From JANPEZ01 sp031423155 (GTDB lineage Bacteria > Actinomycetota > UBA4738 > HRBIN12), in contig JANPEZ010000033.1 in assembly GCA_031423155.1 (NCBI GenBank), positions 41,037 to 105,036 on the forward strand: a stretch of DNA of 64,000 bases, in the 5' to 3' direction. Of the stretch, positions 24,325 to 33,478 are shown piece by piece. Made by a program: the position numbers and the translations under genes. Below the pieces are notes generated by a model. It searched no databases. It was not told the origin of the DNA and worked only from the letters and a program-made list of their open reading frames with translations. The stretch's first letter is position 1, and each line of letters opens with the position of its first letter.

Positions 24325-25742
24325 CGAGCCGAGCCGACCAAGCGAGCTACCGTTCGATCCCTCCCGAGCAACTCGAGGGACTGCGGCAAGGGCGGTGAGA
24401 CGTTGGATCCGGTAACCGCTGCTCGGATCGGTTGCCAGCCCTTCGTGCGATTCAGCCCGGCGCTTTCGGCGAGCCCGTCGAGGGCCTCCTGGATCGCCTC
24501 AGCCGTCCACGGATCGAGCGTCTCGAGCCTTTCGGTGGCGGCCGCCAGGTACCCCTCGGGAGCCTTCTCGATGAGGCCGGCGGCCTTCTCGTTCGGCTCG
24601 ACATCGTCGGAGAACAAGAACCTGAGCAGCTCGACCGACTCCGCCAGCGTCTTCATCCGCTCTTTGACGAGTGGCATCGCGCGGCCGAGGAGCACGGGGT
24701 CCACCAGCAGTCCGGCCTCGGTCAAGAATCGCACGCAACGCGACGCGAGATCGTCGTCCTCCAGTGTCTGGATGTAGTGGTTGTTCATCCACTCGAGCTT
24801 GGCGGTATCGAATGCGGCCGGGTTCGACGAGACGCGGTCAAGGTCGAACGAGGCGATCAGCTCCTCGCGCGAGACCAGCGTCGTCTCCGCGTCCTTGGAC
24901 CAGCCGAGAAGTGAGAGGTAGTTCATCAAGGCCTCGGGGACGATCCCCTGTTCGCGGAAGGCTTCGACGCTGGTCGAGCCGTGACGCTTGGAGAGGGGCT
25001 GCCGGTCGGGCCCGAGCACCTGGGGAACGTGGGCGTAGACCGGGGGGGTTCCCCCGAGGGCTTGGATCACGGCGGCGTTGCGTGGGCCGCTCGCCAGAAG
25101 ATCGTCGCCCCGGATCACGTGGGTGACACCCATAAGCATGTCGTCGACCGCAACCGCGAGCAGGAAGACGGGCGAGCCGTCCGAGCGCACGATGACGAAG
25201 TCTCCCAACTGCCCCGGCGGGAAACGAACCTCTCCTTTGACGAGGTCGCTCAAGACGTGCTCGCCTTCGGTCATAGCGAAACGCAGCGCGGAGGGGCGAG
25301 CTTGGGCCTCGTGTGCGGCGCGCTCTTCTTCCGTTAGCACTCGGCAGCGGCCGTCGTAGCCGGGAGGTCGCCCGGCGGCGAGTGCCGCCTTGCGGCGCGC
25401 GTCCAGCTCTTCGGCGGTGCAGTAGCAGCGATAGGCGTGGCCGGACGCCAGGAGCCGATCGGCGTGCTCCCGGTAGATGTCGAGCCGCTGGGACTGGCGG
25501 TACGGCTCGAACGGGCCGCCGACGTCCGGGCCCTCGTCCCAGTCGATCCCGAGCCAGGCGAGCGATTCCAGAACGCCGCGGTAGGCCTCCTCGGTGACTC
25601 GGCTGGCATCGGTGTCCTCGACGCGCAGGATGAACTCGCCTCCGTGATGGCGGGCGAAGGCCCAGCTGAACAGCCCCGTCCTGACGTTTCCGACGTGAAG
25701 GGAACCGCTGGGAGCCGGCGCGAAGCGCGCGCGGACCTTCAC
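24321..25742 (-). CDS. gltX: glutamyl-tRNA synthetase
   Basis: 473 residues from GTG 25742 (VKVRARFAPAPSGSLHVGNV); the HIGH-class signature is SLHVGN (14-19) and the KMSKS-class loop is PLSKRHGS (about 237). RVEDTD, typical of GluRS, is at about 41-46. An upstream extension of the frame overlaps the FAH gene in another frame and is not coding. The start overlaps the upstream stop as GTGA. With GatCAB present and no GlnRS seen, it may be non-discriminating and load Glu on tRNA-Gln too. Confidence 0.95.
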   Translation of the reverse strand: MKVRARFAPAPSGSLHVGNVRTGLFSWAFARHHGGEFILRVEDTDASRVTEEAYRGVLESLAWLGIDWDEGPDVGGPFEPYRQSQRLDIYREHADRLLASGHAYRCYCTAEELDARRKAALAAGRPPGYDGRCRVLTEEERAAHEAQARPSALRFAMTEGEHVLSDLVKGEVRFPPGQLGDFVIVRSDGSPVFLLAVAVDDMLMGVTHVIRGDDLLASGPRNAAVIQALGGTPPVYAHVPQVLGPDRQPLSKRHGSTSVEAFREQGIVPEALMNYLSLLGWSKDAETTLVSREELIASFDLDRVSSNPAAFDTAKLEWMNNHYIQTLEDDDLASRCVRFLTEAGLLVDPVLLGRAMPLVKERMKTLAESVELLRFLFSDDVEPNEKAAGLIEKAPEGYLAAATERLETLDPWTAEAIQEALDGLAESAGLNRTKGWQPIRAAVTGSNVSPPLPQSLELLGRDRTVARLVGSAR

Positions 25743-26506
25743 TTGACCGCCACCGGATTGCGGAGAACGCCGAGGCCGTCGATGTCTATCTCCACCACAT
25801 CGCCGGGAGCCAGCTTGCCCACACCCTCGGGGGTTCCGGTCAAGATGACGTCGCCCGGAAGCAGCGTCATGAACTCGGTTATGAACTCGATCAGGGTCGC
25901 CACGCCGAAGGCCAGATCGCTGGTGCGAGCGGATTGCCGGACTTCGCCATTCAGGCGGGTCTGCACCAGAACATCGGTCGGATCCAGGTCGGTCTCGATC
26001 CAGGGACCCAGAGGACACGAGCCGTCGAAGCCCTTGGCGCGGCTCCACTGGCCGTCCTTCTTCTGCAGATCCCTCAGCGTCACGTCGTTCGCACAGGTGT
26101 ACCCCAGGATGTACCTGCCCGCGTCCTCCGTGCGAACGTTGCGCGCGATCTGTCCTATCACGACGGCGAGTTCTCCCTCGTAGTCCACGCGGTGGCTGAT
26201 CGGCAGCAATGGGATCGGATCACCGGGCCCGATAACCGCGGTCGACGGCTTCAAGAACATGAGGGGCTCCTCGGGAACCTCTCCGCCGAACTCGGCGGCG
26301 TGGGCGGCGTAGTTCTTGCCGATGGCCGCGATCTTCGAGGGAAGGATCGGCGCCAGCAACCGAACGTCGTCCAGCGGGACCTCCTCCCCGGTCGGGATCG
26401 GCCGGTCGAAGAACGTGCCTTCGATCACCTTGATCGTGTCACCGGAAGGGTCCTCGATGAAGCCGGTCGCTATGCGGTCGCCGAAGCGGAATCGAAGGAG
26501 TCTCAT
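25739..26506 (-). CDS. fumarylacetoacetate hydrolase family protein
   Basis: 255 residues. AAIGKNYAAHAAEFG, EPLMFLKPSTAVIGPGDPI, VDYEGELAVVIG (metal-binding Glu residues) and ILTGTPEGVGKLAPGDVVEI are the standard blocks of the FAH fold. Members cleave or decarboxylate acyl-pyruvates and oxo-acids with Mg2+, for instance in aromatic degradation. It is joined to gltX by a 4-bp overlap, a conserved-looking but functionally unexplained pairing. Substrate unknown. Confidence 0.9.
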   Translation of the reverse strand: MRLLRFRFGDRIATGFIEDPSGDTIKVIEGTFFDRPIPTGEEVPLDDVRLLAPILPSKIAAIGKNYAAHAAEFGGEVPEEPLMFLKPSTAVIGPGDPIPLLPISHRVDYEGELAVVIGQIARNVRTEDAGRYILGYTCANDVTLRDLQKKDGQWSRAKGFDGSCPLGPWIETDLDPTDVLVQTRLNGEVRQSARTSDLAFGVATLIEFITEFMTLLPGDVILTGTPEGVGKLAPGDVVEIDIDGLGVLRNPVAVK

Positions 26507-26826
26507 GGCCTTCGAGGCTACCGCACGCAGTCTCTACGGAAACGTCTTACCGCCGTCGAAGGTGGAGCCGACCTTGCGCCAGTAGCCGGCGATCGGCTCC
26601 ATGAGAACAGCGTCAGCGAAGCCTCCCCCGTCCAAACAGGTCCCAGTCCGGGGAACCGACGCGCTCACCACCTATCCGGTGCTCGGTGGAGACCTCGACT
26701 CCCTCGATGTCGGACTTGGCGAACGTTGCCGGGCTCCTCCCTGGAGGGTCGTTCGGGTTCGAACGGTAGGAGCGGCCGGAGAGCCTGTCAGGCGCAGCGG
26801 GCCCCCGTCGGTGGTTTGATACCCCC
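26507..26826 (-). other. 320-bp gap with possible gene remnant
   Basis: No full gene fits. On the minus strand one frame that ends at 26613 carries SDIEGVEVSTEHRIGGERVGS before losing any recognisable pattern; this resembles the N-terminus of an aldehyde-dehydrogenase-like enzyme but is too short to trust. A 22-codon frame from 26602 follows (MEPIAGYWRKVGSTF...). The right end serves the 26827 gene: TTTGATAC lies 5-12 bases before its ATG. Confidence 0.3.
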
Positions 26827-27789
26827 ATGGACCTGATGGCCCCCGGGCTCGAGCCCGGCCCGATAACTCGCGCCGACATCGAGGACGCTGCCGAGCGGAT
26901 CCTCGGCAGGGTGCGGCGCACCCCGGTCCTGGATCTGGGTCCGTTCGCACTCGGCGGGATCCCCGGCGAGCTTGCCCTCAAGCTGGAACTTCTTCAGTAC
27001 ACGGGCTCGTTCAAGCCTCGCGGCGCCTTCAACCGCATGCTCGCGGCCGAAGTCGGTCCCGAAGGCGTCATCGCAGCCAGCGGGGGAAACTTCGGCCTAG
27101 CCGTCGCCTTCGCCGCCAGGGAACTCGGCCACCGCGCCCAGATCTTCGTCCCGGAGACCTCGCCGTCGGTGAAGATCGACATGATCCGGGCGCATGGAGC
27201 GGAGGTCACGGTGATCCCGGGCTATTACTCCGAAGCGGCGGCGGCTTGCGAGGAGCAGGCAATGACTTCCTCCGCGCTCTTCATGCATCCGTTCGATCAG
27301 CCGGAAGTCGTGGCGGGCCAGGGGACCATCGCAAGGGAGCTGGCTGATCAGATCGCCGGGGTGGACACGGTCGTGGTCGCGGTCGGCGGTGGAGGGCTCA
27401 TCGGCGGGATCGCCGCGTGGTTCGCCGGCGAGGTCAAGGTGATCGGCGTCGAACCAGAGCTGTCACCCACCCTATCTGCAGCCCTGAAAGCCGGGGGGCC
27501 GGTAGATGTAGAGGTGTCGGGCGTCGCGGCCGATTCGCTGGGGCCCCGGCGGGCCGGAATGATCGCCTACGAGATCTCCAAGCGCTTCGTCGACCGCGTG
27601 ATAACGGTCAGCGACGAGGCGATCATGCAAGCCCAGCGAACGCTTTGGGAGGAGGTCCACCTGGTAGCCGAACCGGGAGCCGCGACCCCTCTTGCCGCCT
27701 TGCAGACCGCCGCCTACGACCCCGAGCCGGATGAGCGCGTTGTCGTGATCATCTGCGGAGCGAACACCGACCCTTCGAAGATCGCCTGA
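26827..27789 (+). CDS. threonine dehydratase-like PLP enzyme (serine/threonine ammonia-lyase family)
   Basis: 320 residues, fold-type II PLP enzyme. TGSFKPRGAFNR holds the Schiff-base lysine (K63), SGGNFGLAVA is the substrate/cofactor Asn loop, and VAVGGGGLIGG (about 180-190) binds the phosphate. It lacks the ACT regulatory domains of biosynthetic IlvA, so it belongs to the short catabolic or racemase-like group. Reaction is probably loss of ammonia from Thr or Ser. No Shine-Dalgarno precedes ATG 26827, and a -10-like TTTGAT lies only 6 bases before it, so the mRNA may be leaderless. The adjacent ilvE is convergent. Confidence 0.87.
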   Translation: MDLMAPGLEPGPITRADIEDAAERILGRVRRTPVLDLGPFALGGIPGELALKLELLQYTGSFKPRGAFNRMLAAEVGPEGVIAASGGNFGLAVAFAARELGHRAQIFVPETSPSVKIDMIRAHGAEVTVIPGYYSEAAAACEEQAMTSSALFMHPFDQPEVVAGQGTIARELADQIAGVDTVVVAVGGGGLIGGIAAWFAGEVKVIGVEPELSPTLSAALKAGGPVDVEVSGVAADSLGPRRAGMIAYEISKRFVDRVITVSDEAIMQAQRTLWEEVHLVAEPGAATPLAALQTAAYDPEPDERVVVIICGANTDPSKIA

Positions 27790-27795
27790 GGGGTT

Positions 27796-28719
27796 TCAGT
27801 CGACGTAGGTGAGCCAGTCTGTGTGTTTGTCGTTCTCGCCTTTGGTTGCGGCGAAGAAAGCGCCCTGCAGCTCTTTGGTGATCGGGCCGCGATGGCCCTC
27901 GCCGACCACGCGATCGTCGACCTCGCGGATCGGCGTGATCTCGGCCGCGGTTCCGGTGAAGAAGCACTCATCGGCGTTGTATAGATCGGTGCGGACCAGG
28001 TTCTCCTCGCGGACCGTGTAGCCGGCCTCGCGCGCCAAGGTGATAACCGTGTTGCGCGTGATGCCGTCCAGGCACCCGGCCTGGGTCGGCGGCGTGAACA
28101 GCACCCCTTCGCGAAGAACGAACACGTTCTCGCCCGAGCCGTCGGTGATCGTGCCCGCCTCGTTCAGCATGATGGCCTCGTCGTAACCGGCTTTCAGCGA
28201 CTCGACCTTCGCCAGGACGCTGTTGATGTACTGACCCGATGCCTTCGCCCCGGCGGGAAGCGAGTTCTGCGAGTTCCGCCGCCAGCTCGAAACCTTGATG
28301 CGAACTCCCTGCTCCAGAGCGTCTTCGCCCAGGTAAGCGCCCCAAGCCCAGACGGCGATCGTCACGTTGATCGGCGCGTTGAGGGGGTTCACACCCATCT
28401 CTCCGTAGCCGCGGAACGCCAGCGGCCTCACGTAACAAGCGTTCAAGCCGTTCGCGCGGATCGTGTCCTTGGTCGCGTCGACGAGAGCCTCGTGCGAGTA
28501 CGGAAGGTCCATGTGGTAGAGCTTGGCGCTACGCGCGAGCCTCCGGAGGTGCTCGTCCAGGTGCCAGACGGCCGGGCCGCGCGCGGTCTCATATGCACGG
28601 ATGCCCTCGAAGACCCCGCTGCCGTAGTGCAGCGCGTGCGAGAGTACGTGGACGGTGGCGTCCTGCCAGTTAACCAGTTCTCCATCCATCCAGATCTTCT
28701 CGACGGGCGTGATCGGCAC
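27796..28719 (-). CDS. ilvE: branched-chain amino acid aminotransferase
   Basis: 307 residues from GTG 28719, which has AAGGAGG five bases upstream; a longer frame to 28821 lacks similarity. KIWMDGELVNW, GSGVFEGIRAY, YVRPLAFRGYGEMGV, GAKASGQY with the PLP lysine (K159) and ITDGSGENVF are standard for class IV aminotransferases of the IlvE type. It transfers the amino group between Val/Leu/Ile and 2-oxoglutarate. Neighbouring threonine dehydratase-like gene is convergent, seven bases between stops. Confidence 0.94.
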   Translation of the reverse strand: MPITPVEKIWMDGELVNWQDATVHVLSHALHYGSGVFEGIRAYETARGPAVWHLDEHLRRLARSAKLYHMDLPYSHEALVDATKDTIRANGLNACYVRPLAFRGYGEMGVNPLNAPINVTIAVWAWGAYLGEDALEQGVRIKVSSWRRNSQNSLPAGAKASGQYINSVLAKVESLKAGYDEAIMLNEAGTITDGSGENVFVLREGVLFTPPTQAGCLDGITRNTVITLAREAGYTVREENLVRTDLYNADECFFTGTAAEITPIREVDDRVVGEGHRGPITKELQGAFFAATKGENDKHTDWLTYVD

Positions 28720-28796
28720 CGAAGCCTCCTTCTCGAACGACCAGCGGGAACGCTCCCCACGGGTTCTACAGGATACCGAGGAGCGACGCCAGGCTG

Positions 28797-29576
28797 CTAG
28801 CCGACGTCGTACGCACGCCACGACATGGGTACGAGTGGGTCGAATGGTGCGTCGAAGTCCGGAAAGGTTCGCTCCGCCCAGGCCTTGACTTCGGCTATAG
28901 CCGGCATGAGCTCTTCCGGAGGCACCCGCCAGGTCCAGCTGTAGAGCCGCTCCTCCAGTTCTGAGAAGTAGTCGCGGAGCGTAGTCCCGTTGTGGGACAT
29001 GACTTCGCCAAGCTCACGGCGACGGGCGCCTGAGGCGGCGAAGGCTTCGTCCAGGGCTTCGGTCTGGTCCACCCAGTCGAGGCCGACCGGGCGAACCCGG
29101 TCGCCCAGAAGGTCGACGAACCGAAGCCACATCTCCTGCCAACGCCCCGTGAATCCCCCGGGTTCGGTCACGATGACTCCTCCCTCTCGGACAACCCGGC
29201 AGAGCTCGGCGACCGCGCCCATCCAGTCGGGGATGAGGTGAAGGACCCACCTGCAATAGGCTCCCGCGAAGGTCCCATCGCCGCAGGGGAGCCTCGTCGC
29301 GTCCGCCTGGATGAGCGGGAAAGGAAGCGTACCCCCCGCCTTCTCGACGAGCTTCGACATCATCGCGTTCGACAGATCCAGGCCAGCGAGACTGATGCCC
29401 TTAGCCGACAGCGGGAGAGCGATCGCTCCGGTTCCGACACCGATCTCCAAGATGCGGCCGGGCCCCGAGAACTCCTGCGCGAGTAGGTCGAGTACCTCGC
29501 CGAGGCTGCCAGGGTCCGTTACCCGCGTCCTGTCGTAGTACTCCGCGGCTCGGTCGAAGGACAGCGACTCGGTCAA
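28797..29576 (-). CDS. SAM-dependent methyltransferase, end of the oxygenase operon
   Basis: 259 residues from TTG 29576, whose codon overlaps the stop of the oxygenase gene (TTGA). FDRAAEYYDRTR opens a UbiE/methyltransferase-11 type domain; ILEIGVGTGAIALPLS is motif I, GLDLSNAMM motif post-I, and ADATRLPCGDGTFAGAYC motif II. The C-terminal part includes Trp-rich LYSWTWRVPPEEL. Upstream frame extension runs antisense-like over the oxygenase gene and is rejected. Substrate unknown; its link to the oxygenase by overlap suggests they act on the same compound. Confidence 0.85.
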   Translation of the reverse strand: MTESLSFDRAAEYYDRTRVTDPGSLGEVLDLLAQEFSGPGRILEIGVGTGAIALPLSAKGISLAGLDLSNAMMSKLVEKAGGTLPFPLIQADATRLPCGDGTFAGAYCRWVLHLIPDWMGAVAELCRVVREGGVIVTEPGGFTGRWQEMWLRFVDLLGDRVRPVGLDWVDQTEALDEAFAASGARRRELGEVMSHNGTTLRDYFSELEERLYSWTWRVPPEELMPAIAEVKAWAERTFPDFDAPFDPLVPMSWRAYDVG

Positions 29577-30544
29577 GAACCGGATCCTGAACGCTGCGCG
29601 GCGAGCAACTCGTAGCGCGGGATCTTGGCGATGTCGGGCGTGCGCTCGGGGAGCGCGGGGCGGCCTTCCACGTAGCTGCGCGCGACCATCTGCGTGAACA
29701 TGTAGACACCGGCCTCCCAACCGGTCGAGAACCTGCCGGGCCTGTGCCCGCGCGAGGCGGCCGCGCGCTGGAGGGACTCGCACGCGCGCCAGTCCTCTCC
29801 GTTCGTGATGTCCCAGAAGTCGACCGCATAGGCCGGATCGAAGCCGGGGCGCGCGACCAACTCCGGAGGGAAGAGCCACTCACACTCGATGTAGACGCGG
29901 TCGGCGGCCAGCGCCTCGATCCGGTGGGTCAGCACGTAATCCGGGTGAGGGCTGATGAGCAGGTTCGGCCAGACGCCGAAGTACCCCACCTCGCGGAGCG
30001 CTCTGCCCGAGAGTCCGCGCAGAGGGATGCCGTGGGACTTGCCGTCCAGCGACATCGTCTCGACGTCGTCGCGAAGATCCATAGGGCCAGCGACGAACAT
30101 GCCACGCTGATCGATCGAGTAGCCACTATCCGGCGGAGTCACTTTGCAAAGGGCCGGGTGGATCTCCGAGCAGTGGTAGCACTCCTGGTAGTTCTCGTGG
30201 ATCAACTTCCAGTTGGCACGAACCTCGTAGGAGTGCCGGGCGCCGACCACCAGTCTCTCGGGCTCATAAGGGGCCAGGTGCTCGAACAGGTTTCCGAACT
30301 GCTCCTCGAACTCCAGGCCCTGGGACGTTCGCGAGAAGGTCCATCCGCCGGCTTCCCTCTGCCCCCGAGCGCGCCGGTGCAGCCCCGCGCGGCCAAGGCA
30401 TACCCAGGAGCGCGCGAACAGATGCTCCCTCTCCCATTCGAAGACCTCGGCCGACGTATAGGTCCGAGAAGGCAGCGCGCGCGCTTCGCCGAAGGGGGCG
30501 AGGCTGCCCACGAGCACCTCGGGTCCGAGAGGGAACTCCTGCAT
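29573..30544 (-). CDS. aromatic-ring-hydroxylase alpha-subunit-like protein lacking the Rieske domain
   Basis: 323 residues from ATG 30544 (alternative ATG 30595; neither has a clear RBS). The N-terminus, YTSAEVFEWEREHLFARSWVCLGRAG, is that of a Rieske oxygenase alpha subunit. The expected CxH...CxxH cluster region of about 85-95 residues is missing: the chain jumps to EEQFGNLFEHLAPYEPERL and on to NWKLIHENYQECYHCSEIHP, where the mononuclear iron His pair is intact, with DITNGEDW providing a likely Asp ligand. No reading frame of 30300-30450 restores the motif. The protein could be inactive, assembled with another electron donor, or a deletion product. Confidence 0.8.
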   Translation of the reverse strand: MQEFPLGPEVLVGSLAPFGEARALPSRTYTSAEVFEWEREHLFARSWVCLGRAGLHRRARGQREAGGWTFSRTSQGLEFEEQFGNLFEHLAPYEPERLVVGARHSYEVRANWKLIHENYQECYHCSEIHPALCKVTPPDSGYSIDQRGMFVAGPMDLRDDVETMSLDGKSHGIPLRGLSGRALREVGYFGVWPNLLISPHPDYVLTHRIEALAADRVYIECEWLFPPELVARPGFDPAYAVDFWDITNGEDWRACESLQRAAASRGHRPGRFSTGWEAGVYMFTQMVARSYVEGRPALPERTPDIAKIPRYELLAAQRSGSGS

Positions 30545-30650
30545 CAGCACAGCATCGCGGACGAGCGCATGCCTAGCAACCCGCCCACCCAGCATGCGGG
30601 CGCCGGGACCGGAGAGCCCTTCTCTGCGTCTTCCTGCCCAGCCAGCCCGC

Positions 30651-31808
30651 CTAGCTCTTCGCCGGAATCTCCTTCTTCGGATCCAGGAACGGCAATGCCG
30701 CCACCGTCGCCGTCATGGTTCCCGTCGGGGATCCGATCTGGATACGAGAGCCCTCCTCAGCCTTGGCGATCGGAACCCAGGCGAACCCCATGTTGAACTC
30801 CAAGCGTGGTGAGTATGAGGCACTGACGAGGTGGCCCACCTCCTCGCCGCCCTCGACGATCCGCCAGAAGTCCTCCAGCCACATCCCCAGGGGTTCTCCG
30901 TCGATCTTCACGCCAACGAGCTTCTTCGAGACACCCTCCGCACGGATCTTCTGCAGAGCCGCGCGCGAGACGAAGATGTTGTCGTTGTCGAGTTCGACGA
31001 GCCGCTCCAGGCCGGTGATCTCGAAGGGGTTGTTCGAGATGTCCATGTCGTTGCCGTAGTTGAAGATGCCGGCTTCCATGCGTCGCTGGTCGCTCGGGGC
31101 GATGGCGCGGATCTCGAACTCCTCGCCGGCGTCCATGATCTTGTCCCAGAGCTCCGCCGCCCGGCCGGAGTCGCGCAGATAGACCTCGTAACCGAGCTCG
31201 GCGCTCCAGCCGGTACGCGAGACGACTACGGGGATCCCGTCCAGTTCGACCTGCTTGCACCAGTAGTACTTCATGTCGGCGACCTCATCGCCGAAGAGCT
31301 TGCGCACCAACGGCTTCGAAAGGGGCCCTTGGATCTGAAGCGGGGAGACGTCCGGCTCGCGGATCTGAACGTCCATGCCCGCGAAGGCCTGCACGCCAAC
31401 CGCGTAGAGCAACGCATCCGAGTCGGCCAGACTCAGCCAGAAGTGATCCTCGGCAAGCTTGAGAAGGATGGGGTCGTTGACGATGCCACCGTCGGGCGCG
31501 CAGATGAGCACGTACTTGCACTGCCCCGGCTGCGTCTGCGACAGATCCCGCGGGGTCAGCAGTTGGGTGAACTTCGCCGCGTCGGGCCCGACGATCTCGA
31601 CCTGTCGCTCCACCGCGACGTCCCACAGCGTGACCTTCTCCACCAGGTGCCAGTACTCCTTGACGTCATCGTCGTAGAGCGTCGGGATCAACATGTGGTT
31701 GTACAGATCCCAGCTCGTCGCGCCCGCCTCGACGGTCTTGTCGAAGTAGGGCGACTTCTTGTACCAACTCGCGAAGTAGAACGGGAACGATCTGTTCTGC
31801 TCAGTCAT
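30651..31808 (-). CDS. GcvT/DmdA-like folate-dependent aminomethyl- or demethylase family protein
   Basis: 385 residues from ATG 31808, overlapping the FAD gene stop by 4 bases. VEAGATSWDLYNHMLIPTLY, WDVAVERQVEIVGPDA, TPRDLSQTQPGQCKY, GGIVNDPILLKLAED and DVSPLQIQGP match the GcvT fold and particularly the DMSP demethylase (DmdA)-like branch. These enzymes move a methyl or methylene group from an N- or S-methyl substrate to tetrahydrofolate. With the FAD enzyme and oxygenase it probably forms a demethylation route; the substrate is not decided. Confidence 0.82.
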   Translation of the reverse strand: MTEQNRSFPFYFASWYKKSPYFDKTVEAGATSWDLYNHMLIPTLYDDDVKEYWHLVEKVTLWDVAVERQVEIVGPDAAKFTQLLTPRDLSQTQPGQCKYVLICAPDGGIVNDPILLKLAEDHFWLSLADSDALLYAVGVQAFAGMDVQIREPDVSPLQIQGPLSKPLVRKLFGDEVADMKYYWCKQVELDGIPVVVSRTGWSAELGYEVYLRDSGRAAELWDKIMDAGEEFEIRAIAPSDQRRMEAGIFNYGNDMDISNNPFEITGLERLVELDNDNIFVSRAALQKIRAEGVSKKLVGVKIDGEPLGMWLEDFWRIVEGGEEVGHLVSASYSPRLEFNMGFAWVPIAKAEEGSRIQIGSPTGTMTATVAALPFLDPKKEIPAKS

Positions 31809-33427
31809 CGGGTTGCCTTCCCCTTCCGCGCCTTGAGCGCTCTGTCTTTCTTGATCTCCCGAACCGCGTTGTAGGCCGGGATGCCGCAGACTCCTCCGCC
31901 CGCGTGCGTCGCGGACGAGGCCTGGTACAAGCCCTTGATGGGCGTGCGATAGTTCGCGTAGCCCGGCACGGGGCGCATGTGGAACAGCTGCTCTGCGGAC
32001 AGCTCGCCGTGGAAGATGTTTCCCCCGATGAGCCCCCACTCATGCTCCATGTCGTAGGGCCCGATCACCTGTCTGTGCAGAACGCTGGCGGCGAAGCCGG
32101 GAGCAAGCTCGTCATAGCCGGCGATGACCCGATCCGCGTAGGCGTCCAGTTCCTCGGCATGGGGCTTCTCGCTCCACTCGTGGGGCACCCACTGTGTGAA
32201 CAGCGAGATGATGTGGTGGCCCTCCGGCGCGAGCGACCGATCGTAGACAGTCGGGATCACACCGTCGCTGAAGGGTTGCGTCGCAGCCCTTCCGGCGCGG
32301 GCCTCCTCGAAGGCCTTCTCCAGGTAGGCGATCGAGTGAGCTAGCTCCACCCCTCCGGACAGGTCGGTGAGCTCGGGGTTCGACGTGAACCGAGGAAGCT
32401 CGGACAAAGCGCAGTTGATCTTCACGACCCCAGAACGTGTCTTCCAGTTCTCGATATCCCGGACGAAGTCGGCGGGAAGCTCGCCGCGATCGAGTTGCTT
32501 GAGGAACGTGATCTGAGGGTGGATAGCGGTGACGACTAGGGGCGCATCGATCTCTTCGCCGCCTTCCAGGACCACGCCCGTCGCCCGACCCCCGGCGGTC
32601 TTGATCTTGGCGACGCGGGCATGCGTGCGCACTTCGCAGCCGAACGTCCTAGCGCTCGCGGCGCAGGCATCCGACACGGCCCCCATGCCGCCTTCGGGAA
32701 CCGCCCAAGACCCGAGATGGCCGTCGCCCACATCGCCGATCGAGTGGTGAGCCATCACGTACCCCGTCCCCGGCTCGTAAGGGCCGGCCCAGGTCCCTAT
32801 CAACCCGTTCAGAGCCATGACGGTCTTGACCTGGTCCGATTCGAAGAACCGGTCGAGGATGTCGACGATGCTCATGGTCATCAGCCTCGTGACGTCGCCG
32901 ATCTTCTTGACGTCCAGACCGCGGAACCTCCAGGCCAGCTTCAGCTGTTCGAAGAGATCGCCCGGACGCTTGGAGCCGATCGTCGGAGGAGTCGTCATCA
33001 TCAAGGGACCGAGGACTTCCGCCAGACCGCCTATCCATGCGTCCCACTGCGCGATCGCGTCCGCATCCTTCTTGGAGAACTGCGCGAACGATGCGTAGTT
33101 CTTGGCCGCATCGTCGTCGTACTGGACGATGCACCGGCCGTCGGGGAACGGAAGGAAGTAGGGCCCTACCGGGTGAGCCCTGTACCCGTGCTGCTCCAGC
33201 TTGAGATCGCGGATGATCGTGTCGGGCATCAGGCTCATCACGTAGCTGAGCGTGGTGACCTGGTACTCGGGGGCCTCGGGCCAAGGCGCGTCGGTTGCGG
33301 CGGCGCCTCCGACCTTGTGGCGAGCCTCCAGAACGATGGTGCGAGCGCCCGCCCTCGCCAGATACGCGCCCGCAACCAAGCCGTTGTGGCCCCCGCCGAT
33401 CACGACCGCGTCGTAGCGATTCGACAT
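31805..33427 (-). CDS. FAD-dependent NAD(P)-type oxidoreductase (phytoene-desaturase-like, PYROXD2 group)
   Basis: 540 residues, starting YDAVVIGGGHNGLVAGAYLARAG (FAD dinucleotide fold, about 4-26) followed by LEARHKVGGAAATD. The C-terminal FAD-contacting motif is GLYQASSATHAGGGVCGIPAYNA. This is the COG1233 group with carotenoid desaturases and PYROXD2; carotenoid synthesis is unlikely here because no prenyl genes flank it. It starts the operon with the GcvT/DmdA-like, oxygenase-like and methyltransferase genes. GGGAGAAGG lies just before ATG 33427, behind a perfect palindrome. Confidence 0.87.
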   Translation of the reverse strand: MSNRYDAVVIGGGHNGLVAGAYLARAGARTIVLEARHKVGGAAATDAPWPEAPEYQVTTLSYVMSLMPDTIIRDLKLEQHGYRAHPVGPYFLPFPDGRCIVQYDDDAAKNYASFAQFSKKDADAIAQWDAWIGGLAEVLGPLMMTTPPTIGSKRPGDLFEQLKLAWRFRGLDVKKIGDVTRLMTMSIVDILDRFFESDQVKTVMALNGLIGTWAGPYEPGTGYVMAHHSIGDVGDGHLGSWAVPEGGMGAVSDACAASARTFGCEVRTHARVAKIKTAGGRATGVVLEGGEEIDAPLVVTAIHPQITFLKQLDRGELPADFVRDIENWKTRSGVVKINCALSELPRFTSNPELTDLSGGVELAHSIAYLEKAFEEARAGRAATQPFSDGVIPTVYDRSLAPEGHHIISLFTQWVPHEWSEKPHAEELDAYADRVIAGYDELAPGFAASVLHRQVIGPYDMEHEWGLIGGNIFHGELSAEQLFHMRPVPGYANYRTPIKGLYQASSATHAGGGVCGIPAYNAVREIKKDRALKARKGKATR

Positions 33428-33442
33428 GGCTGCCTTCTCCCT

Positions 33443-33460
33443 GACCGGTGCTCACCGGTC
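33443..33460. promoter_or_regulatory. perfect palindrome GACCGGTG-CT-CACCGGTC in the 5' leader
   Basis: Two perfect eight-base arms around a two-base centre, ending 16 bases upstream of the FAD gene ATG and next to its Shine-Dalgarno. It may be an operator or an RNA hairpin controlling translation. Seen directly; role inferred. Confidence 0.55.
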
Positions 33461-33478
33461 GTCGGATGGCACCGTACT

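Noticed and set aside
29577..29879. N-terminal extension of the methyltransferase frame into the oxygenase gene
   Set aside because: Arg/Ala-rich frame noise; the TTG start overlapping the oxygenase stop fits the domain start exactly.
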